Source: an uncultured Synergistales bacterium
GTDB lineage: Bacteria; Synergistota; Synergistia; Synergistales; Aminobacteriaceae
NCBI GenBank assembly: GCA_905235395.1
Contig: CAJOLN010000020.1
Coordinates: 1 to 33,126 of the forward strand
Length of the DNA stretch: 33,126 nucleotides
Direction: 5' to 3'
Shown piece after piece: positions 25,413-33,008 of the stretch (positions are counted from its first letter, which is position 1; every line of letters begins with the position of its first letter). The notes beneath the pieces were generated by a model. The model was not told the DNA's origin. It worked only from the letters and a program-made list of their open reading frames with translations, and made no database searches. The position numbers were made by a program, and so were the translations under genes.

Positions 25413-25898
25413 TTATGATTTCGCCTCCTCTGAAGTGAAATACTCTGCTACCTTGTGCATAACTCCATTCACAAATCTCGAAGAGTCTTTAGTCCCGAAA
25501 TTACATGCTAATGTTGTTGCCTCAGAAATCGCAGACTTAACTGGAAGCGTCTTCATGATGAATCCTTCAAGCACCATAAGACGCAGTATAGTCCTGTCAA
25601 CACTCACCATGCGTTCAGGTCTCCAGCCCGTAACGATTCTGAGAAGCAGGCCGTCAATATCATTCTTGTGATTCCAAACTTCAGCGGCAATATCACGGCA
25701 GCGTTCTTTGACTTCAGGCTTGTCATCTTTTGCAACTTCTTCAACGTTCATGAATAATTCAAGCGACTCATCAAAATTTTGTTCCGGGCAAACATCAAGA
25801 GAGTACAGGAATTGAACTGCAAGCTCTCTTGATCTGTGAATAGCTTCAAATTTCCGGCCAATATATTTTTTCTGTTTCTGTTTTTGAAGTCTGGCCAT
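25413..25898 (-). CDS. nusB: Transcription antitermination factor NusB
   Basis: A 161-residue all-helical protein that binds boxA RNA with NusE (S10) in rRNA antitermination complexes. Recognisable are RSRELAVQFLYSLDVC at the N-terminal helix, WRPERMVSVDRTILRLMVLE, PVKSAISEATTLACNFG and SRFVNGVMHKVAE, all standard NusB blocks. A basic 20-residue N-terminal extension precedes the usual start of the family; ATG at 25898 has GGAGAG nearby. It is preceded by the two-TM protein gene with a 4-base gap and followed by the glycosyltransferase gene without gap. Confidence 0.95.
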   Translation of the reverse strand: MARLQKQKQKKYIGRKFEAIHRSRELAVQFLYSLDVCPEQNFDESLELFMNVEEVAKDDKPEVKERCRDIAAEVWNHKNDIDGLLLRIVTGWRPERMVSVDRTILRLMVLEGFIMKTLPVKSAISEATTLACNFGTKDSSRFVNGVMHKVAEYFTSEEAKS

Positions 25899-25902
25899 GT
25901 GT

Positions 25903-26349
25903 TTATACTCTCCTAAAGCGTTTTGAAATCAGCGATATTCCCCGTATGAAGAACCATGCAGATGTCCCCCAGAAAACAGTCCAGAAGAATCCTGCGAACC
26001 CTGCCGTTATGATTATTGCAGTTGATGACGCTATCCCTGCCCACACATACGGATTGCCTAGAACCTGCATAATTCCACGTTCTGGTATTGCCCACACAAC
26101 CGAAGGCTTCAATCCCATAGGTCTCATGACAGTATCAAAATGTTTCTCAATCTTCTTGCGGCTTTCGGGATTCAAATCATCATCAGAGAACACAATTGTT
26201 ATATCAGCATGATCTTTTTTTCCCGAAGGCATGAGCGTCACACTGTACAACTTGAGCTTTGATTTCATCATGTCATCAGAAAACTCATACAGACCTTCGC
26301 ATGATATTCTGATTATCCCGTAAGGCGTATTCTTCCATAAGAAATACAT
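25903..26349 (-). CDS. Membrane protein in the Asp23 operon, possible anchor
   Basis: A 148-residue protein. Residues 1-95 look like a small alpha/beta domain (KLYSVTLMPSGKKDHADITIVF), and the last 50 residues hold two predicted transmembrane helices (IASSTAIIITAGFAG and FWGTSAWFFIRGI) and a basic tail RRV. The start was set at the ATG at 26349, one base after the asp23 TAG (TAGCATG); the longer frame inside asp23 lacks support. In Gram-positives the Asp23 protein is held at the membrane by AmaP; here a membrane protein lies in the same operon spot but with a different topology. A role as Asp23 anchor is inference. Confidence 0.65.
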   Translation of the reverse strand: MYFLWKNTPYGIIRISCEGLYEFSDDMMKSKLKLYSVTLMPSGKKDHADITIVFSDDDLNPESRKKIEKHFDTVMRPMGLKPSVVWAIPERGIMQVLGNPYVWAGIASSTAIIITAGFAGFFWTVFWGTSAWFFIRGISLISKRFRRV

Positions 26350-26350
26350 G

Positions 26351-26773
26351 CTAGTCTGCCTCATTGTCAGGGTCAGGCGTTTCTGAATCCTCAATCTTCA
26401 GTTGAAAATCATCACCCGCACCCGTGTATATTCCCTGAACGTTCACATTCACTGCTTTAACATCATAACCTGTGTAGCGTTCGAGATTGTCTTTTATCTT
26501 CTCCTGAACGTCCCATGCAAGATCTGGAATTCTCTGGCCGTATTTCACGAGAATATTTGCATCAACAGCTATCATTCTCTGCTTATGCTCTACTGATACG
26601 CGTATTCCTCCTGACCTGCGCCCTATCGTGAATCTCGACGGCAGTTTTCCGGCAACTTTTATGTTCTGGATTCCCTGAATCGTTTTTCTGGCAAGTTCTG
26701 CAATTACGTCCTCTGAGATATGAATCGCTCCGCCGTTCGCAAATTCTTCCTGACTGTTATTGTTCTCAGGCAT
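26351..26773 (-). CDS. Asp23/Gls24 family envelope stress protein
   Basis: A 140-residue protein of the Asp23/Gls24 family. GGAIHISEDVIAELARKTI is the first helix and strand, HKQRMIAVDANILVKYG the central strand pair, and AWDVQEKIKDNLERYTGYDVKAVNVNVQGI the signature end of the domain. A Glu/Asp-rich tail of 20 residues follows. Family members are abundant, membrane-peripheral and linked to cell envelope stress or to fatty acid metabolism neighbours. The ATG overlaps the efp stop by one base (TAATG), so translation is coupled. The standard synteny efp-asp23-nusB is kept here. Confidence 0.92.
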   Translation of the reverse strand: MPENNNSQEEFANGGAIHISEDVIAELARKTIQGIQNIKVAGKLPSRFTIGRRSGGIRVSVEHKQRMIAVDANILVKYGQRIPDLAWDVQEKIKDNLERYTGYDVKAVNVNVQGIYTGAGDDFQLKIEDSETPDPDNEAD

Positions 26774-27345
26774 TACTTCTTTGCTCTTTCGAGATATGCA
26801 CCTGTTCTCGTGTCTACTACGATGTCTTCTCCAGGCTCAATGAATACAGGTACAGTTACTACAAGTCCCGTCTCAAGTGTTGCGGGCTTGCCTCCTCCTG
26901 TTACTGTGTCTCCTTTGAATGCAGGCGGGGTATCCACAACTTTCATTGTCACGCTCTTGGGCAGTTCGATTCCCATGACTTTACCCTCAAAGAACTCAAT
27001 CTGAATCTCAATGTCATCAACGAGATATTTCGCTGCATCTCCCAAAACTTGAGGCGACAATCTCATTTCTTCATACGTTGCAAGATCCATAAAAACATAA
27101 TCTTCACCGTCACGATATGAATACTGTGCGGGTTTATCTTCATAAATTATGCGTTCAAATTTTTCGCCGGGCTTGAATGAATTCTCAACGATTGCTCCTG
27201 TCTCTACATTGCGTAACTTCGTGCGTACTACTGCTCCGCCTCTGCCCATTTTGTGATGATCATAGTCAACTATTTCCCATATTCCGTCCTGCCAGCGCAA
27301 TTTAAGGCCAACGTAGAACGTAGTGGTATCTGCTACCTGTGCCAT
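26773..27345 (-). CDS. efp: Translation elongation factor P
   Basis: A 190-residue EF-P, which relieves ribosome stalling at polyproline. Three domains are recognisable: an N-terminal KOW-like domain (TTTFYVGLKLRWQDGIWEI), OB domain II (DDIEIQIEFFEG) and OB domain III with the EF-P signature (VTGGGKPATLETGLVVTVPVFIEPGED). The tip loop reads HHKMGRGGA, so the residue that is Lys34 in E. coli is R35 here. No modifying enzyme gene (EpmA/B, EarP or YmfI type) is found in the window. Domain III and length are normal. The promoter at 27391-27419 and GGGAGG before the ATG drive it as first gene of the operon. Confidence 0.96.
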   Translation of the reverse strand: MAQVADTTTFYVGLKLRWQDGIWEIVDYDHHKMGRGGAVVRTKLRNVETGAIVENSFKPGEKFERIIYEDKPAQYSYRDGEDYVFMDLATYEEMRLSPQVLGDAAKYLVDDIEIQIEFFEGKVMGIELPKSVTMKVVDTPPAFKGDTVTGGGKPATLETGLVVTVPVFIEPGEDIVVDTRTGAYLERAKK

Positions 27346-27390
27346 AAAGATAAAACCTCCCGAAATAATTTTTGCGTTATGCTTGCTAAT

Positions 27391-27419
27391 TATATATTAT
27401 TGCGATTATTTGCTGTCAA
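27391..27419 (-). promoter_or_regulatory. Consensus promoter of the efp operon, inside the pilQ end
   Basis: On the minus strand TTGACA (27414-27419) and TATATA (27391-27396) have a 17-base spacer; an alternative TATAAT lies at 27389-27394 with 19 bases. The -35 box overlaps the last codons of pilQ. Confidence 0.8.
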
Positions 27420-29058
27420 GAATATACGGTGTGATGAGCATTACGGCCTGTGTATTATTTTTATCCGTTGTCCTGTATGTGAATATATTTCCTAGTAATG
27501 GTATGTTCCCTAATATCGGAATTTTGTTCGTCTGTGTAACTGTGCTCTCTGAAAATAAACCGCCTATCACAAATGGCATTCCGTCTTTCACACGGATTTT
27601 CGTATTCACTGTTCTGTCTGTCGTGCGTATATTTCCGTCATCGTCCTTGCCTATATAATCTCCCGTCTTGATATTTATATCAAGATTTATGTATCCGTCA
27701 TCCTCAATGCGCGGAGTGAATCTCAATTCAGGGCCTACAGTTTTTATGTCCCATTTAGGATTCTTATTGTCGTCCATTCCGGCCTGATACATTATCTCCT
27801 GCTTCAGTGTAATTGATGCCTGCTGTCCGTCTATTGCTGTCACCGATGGATTGGCTATAACACGTCCCTTGCCTCGTGACTCCAGTGCAGTGAATACATT
27901 CTCAATCGTTCTTGCTGTTCTAGGATTCCTGTTTGTACGTGAGCGATCCTCTGCATAATCAATAGTGATTTGTCCTCCGCCTAGTGATATTTGCCATTCA
28001 TCATATGCTATGTCGAGTGTGTTACGTATAAGATCCGAATCATCATCTGTGAACTCGAATATGCTTGCACGAATCATTACCTGTTTCATCGGAATGTCTG
28101 CACTGTTTATGAATTCTTCTGCCTCTTCCATTTTGGCCGGATTAGTCGTTACATATAGCATTCTGGTTCTCTCATCAACTGTTATATTGCCTTCTGGAAT
28201 ATTTGCAAGGTTCACTAAAAGTGTTTTTACATGTGCTGCTTCCGCAAACTTTATCTTGAATGCTTTTGTCTCATTTGCACCAGAGAGTTTATACAATCCA
28301 TCTTTTGTTCCGAATGCCGTAATGTTCTTTCCTGCGGGGAAACACGCAATGTTATATGTCCTGAGCAGATGATTCAGAACATCATCAATGCGTATATCTT
28401 CAATGGACATTGTTACGAAAACATCTTTAGGAAATGATGAATCAATTATAATATTGCGGTTTATCTGAGCCATTAACAGCCTGAATATGTCTCTGAGTTC
28501 TGCATCACGGAATTCTACACTCACCTTTGTATCCACTCTGAACGGAAGCATATTTTCAGGTGCAATTGCTGTTCTCTTAGGAATAATCTTTGCATTGATG
28601 AATGAACTTTCAGTTTCAAGTTTCTTCATTCTGAGTGTGTATCCATTTGATGATCTTTGAATTGAATCAAGTTTCATGGGTCTGCTGGTCTTTATTGTCA
28701 TAACTGCACGAAAGTTTTTTTTCTCATGCTCATCAGAAACATTTTCAGCTTCAAAGCTATAAATCAGTGGTATAGTCTCTGCAAGCGTCAATAAAGATGT
28801 GTTTATGTCTGCGGGATTTTTTATCTTAGTTCCATTAAATGTTATCTGTATTATGTCGTCAATGAATTCTGTCTCAGGGTCAGGTAACTTTCTGCCGGAT
28901 AATTTCATCACAAATTCATCTGTGCCAAGCTGATAGAAATTGCAATTAGTCAGAAGAGCATCGCTGTCTTTAGTGTTCTTTTTTGAAGCGGCACAAGAAG
29001 ATGAACATGAAAAAAGCATAACCCCCAAAATGCACACAAAGCAGAATCTCTTGAACAT
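27406..29058 (-). CDS. pilQ: Type IV pilus / type II secretion secretin (PilQ-like)
   Basis: A 550-residue outer-membrane secretin. The leader MFKRF...MLFSCSSS could be cut by signal peptidase I or lipidated (LFSC resembles a lipobox). Then come an AMIN-like beta domain (about 35-150), an STN/N0 domain (FRDAELRDIFRLLMAQ), a secretin N1 domain (IKFAEAAHVKTLLVNLAN, then LYVTTNPAKMEEAEEFI) and the C-terminal beta barrel, with GRVIANPSVTAIDGQQASI and the hallmark IPILGNIPLLGNIF. Domain order agrees with PilQ rather than T2SS GspD (only one N1). It follows PilO- and PilP-like genes. No terminator is seen after it; the efp promoter begins inside its end. Confidence 0.93.
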   Translation of the reverse strand: MFKRFCFVCILGVMLFSCSSSCAASKKNTKDSDALLTNCNFYQLGTDEFVMKLSGRKLPDPETEFIDDIIQITFNGTKIKNPADINTSLLTLAETIPLIYSFEAENVSDEHEKKNFRAVMTIKTSRPMKLDSIQRSSNGYTLRMKKLETESSFINAKIIPKRTAIAPENMLPFRVDTKVSVEFRDAELRDIFRLLMAQINRNIIIDSSFPKDVFVTMSIEDIRIDDVLNHLLRTYNIACFPAGKNITAFGTKDGLYKLSGANETKAFKIKFAEAAHVKTLLVNLANIPEGNITVDERTRMLYVTTNPAKMEEAEEFINSADIPMKQVMIRASIFEFTDDDSDLIRNTLDIAYDEWQISLGGGQITIDYAEDRSRTNRNPRTARTIENVFTALESRGKGRVIANPSVTAIDGQQASITLKQEIMYQAGMDDNKNPKWDIKTVGPELRFTPRIEDDGYINLDINIKTGDYIGKDDDGNIRTTDRTVNTKIRVKDGMPFVIGGLFSESTVTQTNKIPILGNIPLLGNIFTYRTTDKNNTQAVMLITPYILDSK

Positions 29059-29139
29059 AATTTAGCTCACCTTATCCTGTAAATTTTTTTCGTATTAGTT
29101 TTTACTTACATTGAATATATAATTTTACCCTCAATAATT

Positions 29140-29802
29140 CTATTTAATCAAATATTCGATTTCCTGCTTAGTGCTTGAATTTCTCACGGTCAGACCATTA
29201 GATTTGATTTGTACTACACGGCCAGCTCCTCCATGAAGCTCTGAGCCTACACTGATTATAATTCCCTTCTTGCCGTCAGCATCAACAACAGCAAGTTTTG
29301 ATTTCTCAGAGAGCATGATAGCACGCACAGCAACTTCATGAACTTCATGTTTCTCTTCATGGCCTTGTACAGATTGTGAGGGAGTAGCATTAACTTCTTT
29401 AAAGAAATCATCACCTGTACCTGATAAATTTTCCATGCCGAACTCATTGAAGCCGTCAATATTAAATAGTCTGCGATTCATTCCGTTCATTGCTTCTGCT
29501 ATGGCAAATCCTCCGTTCCTCATGTCATTAACTGTCGCGGCAAGGTCTGCTATTTTCTTGAGCGTTTCATTTTCATTTTCTGCAACTGCTCTCTGTGCTC
29601 TGATCTCTCTTTCAAAATAATCGCCTTCTTCGTTCGTGTTTCCGATTACGCTGACCTCAAAGTAATTCCATGCTGCCCAGATTATACCAATAAACAGCGT
29701 GATGAAAACAGAAAAACGAAGCATTCTGGCTTTATTGTCTTCAAGAACTCCTGTTATGCATTCCCAAAAGTACACGAAAGAATCATGAATATTATTCAGC
29801 AT
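29140..29802 (-). CDS. pilP: PilP-like pilus assembly protein
   Basis: A 220-residue protein with one N-terminal transmembrane helix (about 29-46, FSVFITLFIGIIWAAW), a helical linker region (residues 60-110) and a C-terminal small beta domain: VRAIMLSEKSKLAVVDADG, GSELHGGAGRVVQIKSNGLTV. That domain is like the homology region of PilP and GspC, which docks on the secretin N0 domain. Classical PilP is a lipoprotein; here it is a TM-anchored protein, more like GspC. The gene overlaps the PilO-like gene by 11 bases and precedes pilQ by 81 bases. The assignment rests on this order plus the beta domain. Confidence 0.65.
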   Translation of the reverse strand: MLNNIHDSFVYFWECITGVLEDNKARMLRFSVFITLFIGIIWAAWNYFEVSVIGNTNEEGDYFEREIRAQRAVAENENETLKKIADLAATVNDMRNGGFAIAEAMNGMNRRLFNIDGFNEFGMENLSGTGDDFFKEVNATPSQSVQGHEEKHEVHEVAVRAIMLSEKSKLAVVDADGKKGIIISVGSELHGGAGRVVQIKSNGLTVRNSSTKQEIEYLIK

Positions 29803-30295
29803 TGCTCATTCCCTCAATCGTAATTTCTGCTTCAATGAAATCTTCAGGTGCATTCCTGTCACGTTTCAGTCTAAGTGATGTGATTCGTGCAGCAACAGGC
29901 ATAGTCCTCCATGATGCGAGCAAATGTGCAAGTGAATAATACGTACCCTGAAGACTTAGTGAGAGCTTCATATCTTTTTCGTTCTGGCCTGACGACATTG
30001 AGATAAGATTCATTCCTTCAGTCTCGATTGCAAGACGTACCTGCGAAAAAAACGCAACTGCATCTGAAGCTGTACCAGTTCGGTTGATGTCGAGTTTTGC
30101 TATTTTTGAGAGTGTACTGTTACGTTCTTCAAGACTTTCAATCATGCCGGTATAGTTATTGCGTTCTGCTTCGAGTGTTTCATATTCTGTCCTGTATTCA
30201 TAAAGCACGTGAATCGAATACCAGACAGCAAACATTAAGGCCAGACATGACGCGAAAAATAATCCTACAAAGACCATGTAAAAATTTTTTTTCAT
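29792..30295 (-). CDS. pilO: PilO-like pilus assembly protein
   Basis: A 167-residue bitopic inner-membrane protein. The N-terminus has a short cytosolic tail, one transmembrane helix (about 6-28), and a coiled coil with Glu/Leu heptads (YETLEAERNNYTGMIESLEE). The rest forms a ferredoxin-like domain: AVAFFSQVRLAIETEGMNLISM, LSLSLQGTYYSLAHLL, ITSLRLKRDRN. This is the plan of PilO, which pairs with PilN in the alignment subcomplex. No strong Shine-Dalgarno is visible before the ATG. pilM and pilN, which normally precede it, are absent; the tRNA operon is upstream instead. Confidence 0.72.
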   Translation of the reverse strand: MKKNFYMVFVGLFFASCLALMFAVWYSIHVLYEYRTEYETLEAERNNYTGMIESLEERNSTLSKIAKLDINRTGTASDAVAFFSQVRLAIETEGMNLISMSSGQNEKDMKLSLSLQGTYYSLAHLLASWRTMPVAARITSLRLKRDRNAPEDFIEAEITIEGMSNAE

Positions 30296-30338
30296 AATCT
30301 AATTTGCTTATAATTACCTGAAATTCAAATTTTCTGCG

Positions 30339-30369
30339 ATTATATCATGTTCAAATTTATATTGTGCAA
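30339..30369 (-). promoter_or_regulatory. Possible promoter of the pilOPQ genes
   Basis: On the minus strand TTGCAC (30364-30369) and TATAAT (30339-30344), spacer 19 bases, located between the tRNA terminator and the PilO start. The long spacer lowers confidence. Confidence 0.45.
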
Positions 30370-30370
30370 C

Positions 30371-30404
30371 AAAAAAAGCCCCGAAGCATTTTCACTTCGA
30401 AGCT
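30371..30404 (-). terminator. Terminator of the tRNA operon
   Basis: On the minus strand AGCTTCGAAG (30395-30404) pairs with CTTCGGGGCT (30377-30386), ten pairs with two G-U, loop of eight, followed by a run of six T (30371-30376). Confidence 0.9.
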
Positions 30405-30421
30405 ATTATTTTCATTCACGA

Positions 30422-30494
30422 AGCCGATTTTCGGATTTGAACCGAAGACCCCATCCTTACCATGGATGTGCTCTGCCGGCTGAGCTAAATCGGC
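30422..30494 (-). tRNA. tRNA-Thr (anticodon GGT)
   Basis: A 73-base cloverleaf. Acceptor stem GCCGATT/AATCGGC, D stem GCTC/GAGC, anticodon stem CATCC/GGATG with loop ATGGTAA (anticodon GGT), T stem TTCGG/CCGAA with loop TTCAAAT, discriminator T. CCA is not encoded. It reads ACC and ACU codons. Confidence 0.95.
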
Positions 30495-30504
30495 AAAAGT
30501 TAAG

Positions 30505-30587
30505 TGGTGGAACATGGATTTGAACCATGGTAGACTCCCGTCGACAGATTTACAGTCTGTTGCCATTGACCACTCGGCCATTCCACC
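30505..30587 (-). tRNA. tRNA-Tyr (anticodon GTA)
   Basis: An 83-base type II tRNA with a long variable arm. Acceptor GGTGGAA/TTCCACC, anticodon stem ACAGA/TCTGT with loop CTGTAAA (anticodon GTA), T arm CATGG/CCATG with loop TTCAAAT, discriminator A. CCA is not encoded. Confidence 0.96.
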
Positions 30588-30607
30588 ATATTTATTTTTC
30601 AAATTAC

Positions 30608-30683
30608 TGGAGCCGGCAAGGGGATTCGAACCTCCGACCTGCTGATTACAAGTCAGCTGCTCTACCGACTGAGCTACACCGGC
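30608..30683 (-). tRNA. tRNA-Thr (anticodon TGT)
   Basis: A 76-base gene including an encoded CCA (minus-strand 30610-30608). Acceptor GCCGGTG/TGCCGGC, anticodon stem GCTGA/TCAGC with loop CTTGTAA (anticodon TGT), discriminator T. The T stem GGAGG/CCCCT has an A-C mismatch at pair 51-63, flanked by G-C pairs. Confidence 0.93.
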
Positions 30684-30705
30684 TTCAACATTTCAACGAA
30701 AAATG

Positions 30706-30734
30706 ATTTTACATGTGATGATTTATTCTGTCAA
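30706..30734 (-). promoter_or_regulatory. Consensus promoter of the tRNA operon
   Basis: On the minus strand a perfect TTGACA (30729-30734), a spacer of 17 and TAAAAT (30706-30711), about 20 bases before tRNA-Thr(TGT). It abuts the stop of the DUF2828 gene. Confidence 0.85.
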
Positions 30735-30738
30735 GCTC

Positions 30739-32184
30739 TCATGCTCTTATGTCGGCGTAACGTTCATCGTTAAGAATATAAAGCATATATTCAAGCGGTG
30801 AGAATCTCCCTGACTTTATCATTGAGAATATTCGAGGTGATACTCCGCTGATGAGACATACTCCTTGTTCATTCATAGTTACAGGCTGCTGATTATTCCT
30901 GCTGTCCACGTTCCAGAACACAACTTCAGGAAGTGTGTAGTTATGTTCGGCGAAAATTTTCTTTGCGTACTCGAAGTTAGTCATGTCAGAATCGTCCGTG
31001 CATGAATCAAATTCCATGTCAGAGATAATATATATCCGTGAAGGCATTTCATCTTGAGGAACATTATGATTCACTGCGGTGTTCAGGATAAGCTCAAAGA
31101 CTTTCTGAATGTTCGTGTTTGCAATTTCATCGAATGATGCGCAGTATTGAACCTTATCAAAAATGTTATCGCCCTTAATCTCGACAAGCTGAGGAGATCT
31201 AGAGAACGTGATGAAATGATTTGCGAATTTCCCCTTGTTACGTTCAGCGAAATATATTCCGAGTGAAACTGCAACTGCTATCGGGTAAATCACTATGCCT
31301 CCGTACATTGAGCCTGAGCCGTCGATAACAGCAAGTGCATTCTCATTGTTCGTGAAGTCTTCAAGAGCATTCCATGTTACATCAAGTGCCTTCTTTGCTT
31401 CTTCATCGGGCATACTTTTGAATATGGGCATGATTATTTCATATGGTGCTAATGTCCTGGTATTAAGTGTTGCTTTTCCTTCTGAGACCTCCTGAAGAAA
31501 TTTATTGTAGCGTTTGTTATCGTTGCGTATGAATGCCCGCCTGTATTTGAACATGGCCTTTGACGGTTGCTTTTCATAGTCGAACGTGTAATCTCTCATT
31601 CGCAAATTGTTCTCGATTATGCTTATCTTCTTTCGCAGAAGTGATAGCGTCTGCCTGTATTCTTTATTGTTCATGCCTAAGAAGCATGCTACATGTTTCG
31701 CTGTTCTTCTGACGAGCTTATTTGATGCGTTCACTGAAGGAAGCCACTTTGCAAGCAGTGAAGGATTTTCGGAAGCTATATCCTGTTCGAGCTGTGATTT
31801 CACGAGGCCAAGCATTAACTCTTCGCACTTTGTATCCATGAGCACAAGAAGGTCATCGTAGCGTCCGTATTCAGGAATTTTAGAGAGATTCTTGATGACA
31901 GAGGGAGAATGATTATCCGCAAGCCAGTTCAATATCACTCTGAAAACTCTTCGTTCACCAATTCCTCCCCGAATGTCGCGGGCATAAAATAAAATCTTCA
32001 TGGCCATGTTAGGATCTTCTGTGAACGCACGTATGAATCTATTTATGATTTCATCATCGGTCTGATTCCTCAATGCTCCGATTGTGGCGAATAGATCCAG
32101 ACAGAATGAGAGAGTTGATTTATATGTTGCAGCGAGATTTTCGGTGAGGGTTCTGTTAGCTTCGTTCCTGAGATGTTCAAGCAT
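30739..32184 (-). CDS. DUF2828 protein with HEAT-like repeats and vWA domain
   Basis: A 481-residue cytosolic protein of the DUF2828 group, related in layout to Ro60/TROVE proteins. Residues 1-260 are helical and include the family signature FYARDIRGGIGERRVFR (66-82) and VNASNKLVRRTAK. Residues 280-480 form a von Willebrand A domain with MIDAS motif DGSGSM (D288) and the later metal-loop region with ISDMEFDS. Ro-type proteins bind misfolded and Y RNAs; whether DUF2828 does so is not established. The start was set at the ATG at 32184, which has GGGAGGA at the right distance; the longer frame would begin 19 codons earlier without a ribosome site. Confidence 0.82.
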   Translation of the reverse strand: MLEHLRNEANRTLTENLAATYKSTLSFCLDLFATIGALRNQTDDEIINRFIRAFTEDPNMAMKILFYARDIRGGIGERRVFRVILNWLADNHSPSVIKNLSKIPEYGRYDDLLVLMDTKCEELMLGLVKSQLEQDIASENPSLLAKWLPSVNASNKLVRRTAKHVACFLGMNNKEYRQTLSLLRKKISIIENNLRMRDYTFDYEKQPSKAMFKYRRAFIRNDNKRYNKFLQEVSEGKATLNTRTLAPYEIIMPIFKSMPDEEAKKALDVTWNALEDFTNNENALAVIDGSGSMYGGIVIYPIAVAVSLGIYFAERNKGKFANHFITFSRSPQLVEIKGDNIFDKVQYCASFDEIANTNIQKVFELILNTAVNHNVPQDEMPSRIYIISDMEFDSCTDDSDMTNFEYAKKIFAEHNYTLPEVVFWNVDSRNNQQPVTMNEQGVCLISGVSPRIFSMIKSGRFSPLEYMLYILNDERYADIRA

Positions 32185-32365
32185 GAAATAATTCCTCCCT
32201 GATATATTTGATTCAAGAAAAGACAAAACGCAAGATTTCATAAAATTTAGAGTCCTATGAATGATTTGCTGTACGCGCCTTTAAAAGCCAAAGCACAATT
32301 TCGATTCAAACTATAAATGTATAAATGCCAATATATAATTGCTGTGTGTGCTTTTATGTTAGAGA

Positions 32366-33008
32366 TTATATCATTCCGGGATAAAATTTAAGTTCAGCTT
32401 TTACGTATTCTGTATCACTGCATGTGAGAATCGGAATCAGATTCAGAATCTCATCAATGCTTTTATCCCACCAGCATAATTTTTCCAGAAGAGCAATCAT
32501 CTCTTCATCAAAGCGTTTACGTATAACCTTTGCAGGATTCCCCAACAGCAATTGAATACGAATCTATATCGCTTCCTACAGTGCTGTTCATTCCGATAAT
32601 TGCTCCGTTCCCAATGTGAACGCCTGGTAATATCGTTGCATTCTCTCCTATCCACACATCATTTGCGATGACAGTATCACCTTTAAAAGGCAATTCAGAT
32701 AACGCTGGAGTGTTCGCATGTTCCTTCCAGCCGTCAAAAATGTAAAACGGGAATGTTGATACGCAATTCATTTGATGATTTGCTCCGTTCATGATGAATT
32801 TCACACCTGCGGCAATCTGGCAGAACTTCCCTATGATGAGTTTATCTCCGATGAATGGATAATGATGCAGAACGTGAGACTCAAAATCAGAATCAGTGAT
32901 GTATGTGAAATCTCCGACAATGATATTTGGATTAGTGATTGAAAGTTTAACATAAATTAAATTTTCAAAGTTCGCTAATGGATGTATGAGTTCAGGATTC
33001 GGTAACAT
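32366..33008 (-). pseudogene. Vat/CatB-type O-acetyltransferase, frameshifted
   Basis: A left-handed beta-helix acetyltransferase of the xenobiotic acetyltransferase family (streptogramin A and chloramphenicol acetylation). VGDFTYI, YPFIGDKLIIGKFCQIAAG, FIMNGANHQM with catalytic H78, NDVWIGENATILPG and the hexapeptide repeats match VatD/VatE. The first frame runs to SYSIAVG then stops; the expected continuation NPAKVIRKRF plus the helical C-terminus is in the next frame to 32366. Removing one G from the GGGG on the minus strand (CCCC at 32540-32543) restores one 213-codon gene. The true start is the ATG at 33008, with GAGGAGG before it. It is a recent pseudogene or a sequence error. An antibiotic substrate is not proven. 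Confidence 0.75.

Noticed and set aside
32185-32365. Y RNA or riboswitch upstream of the DUF2828 gene
   Set aside because: I see no convincing long stem or known motif in these AT-rich bases; left as a search target only.
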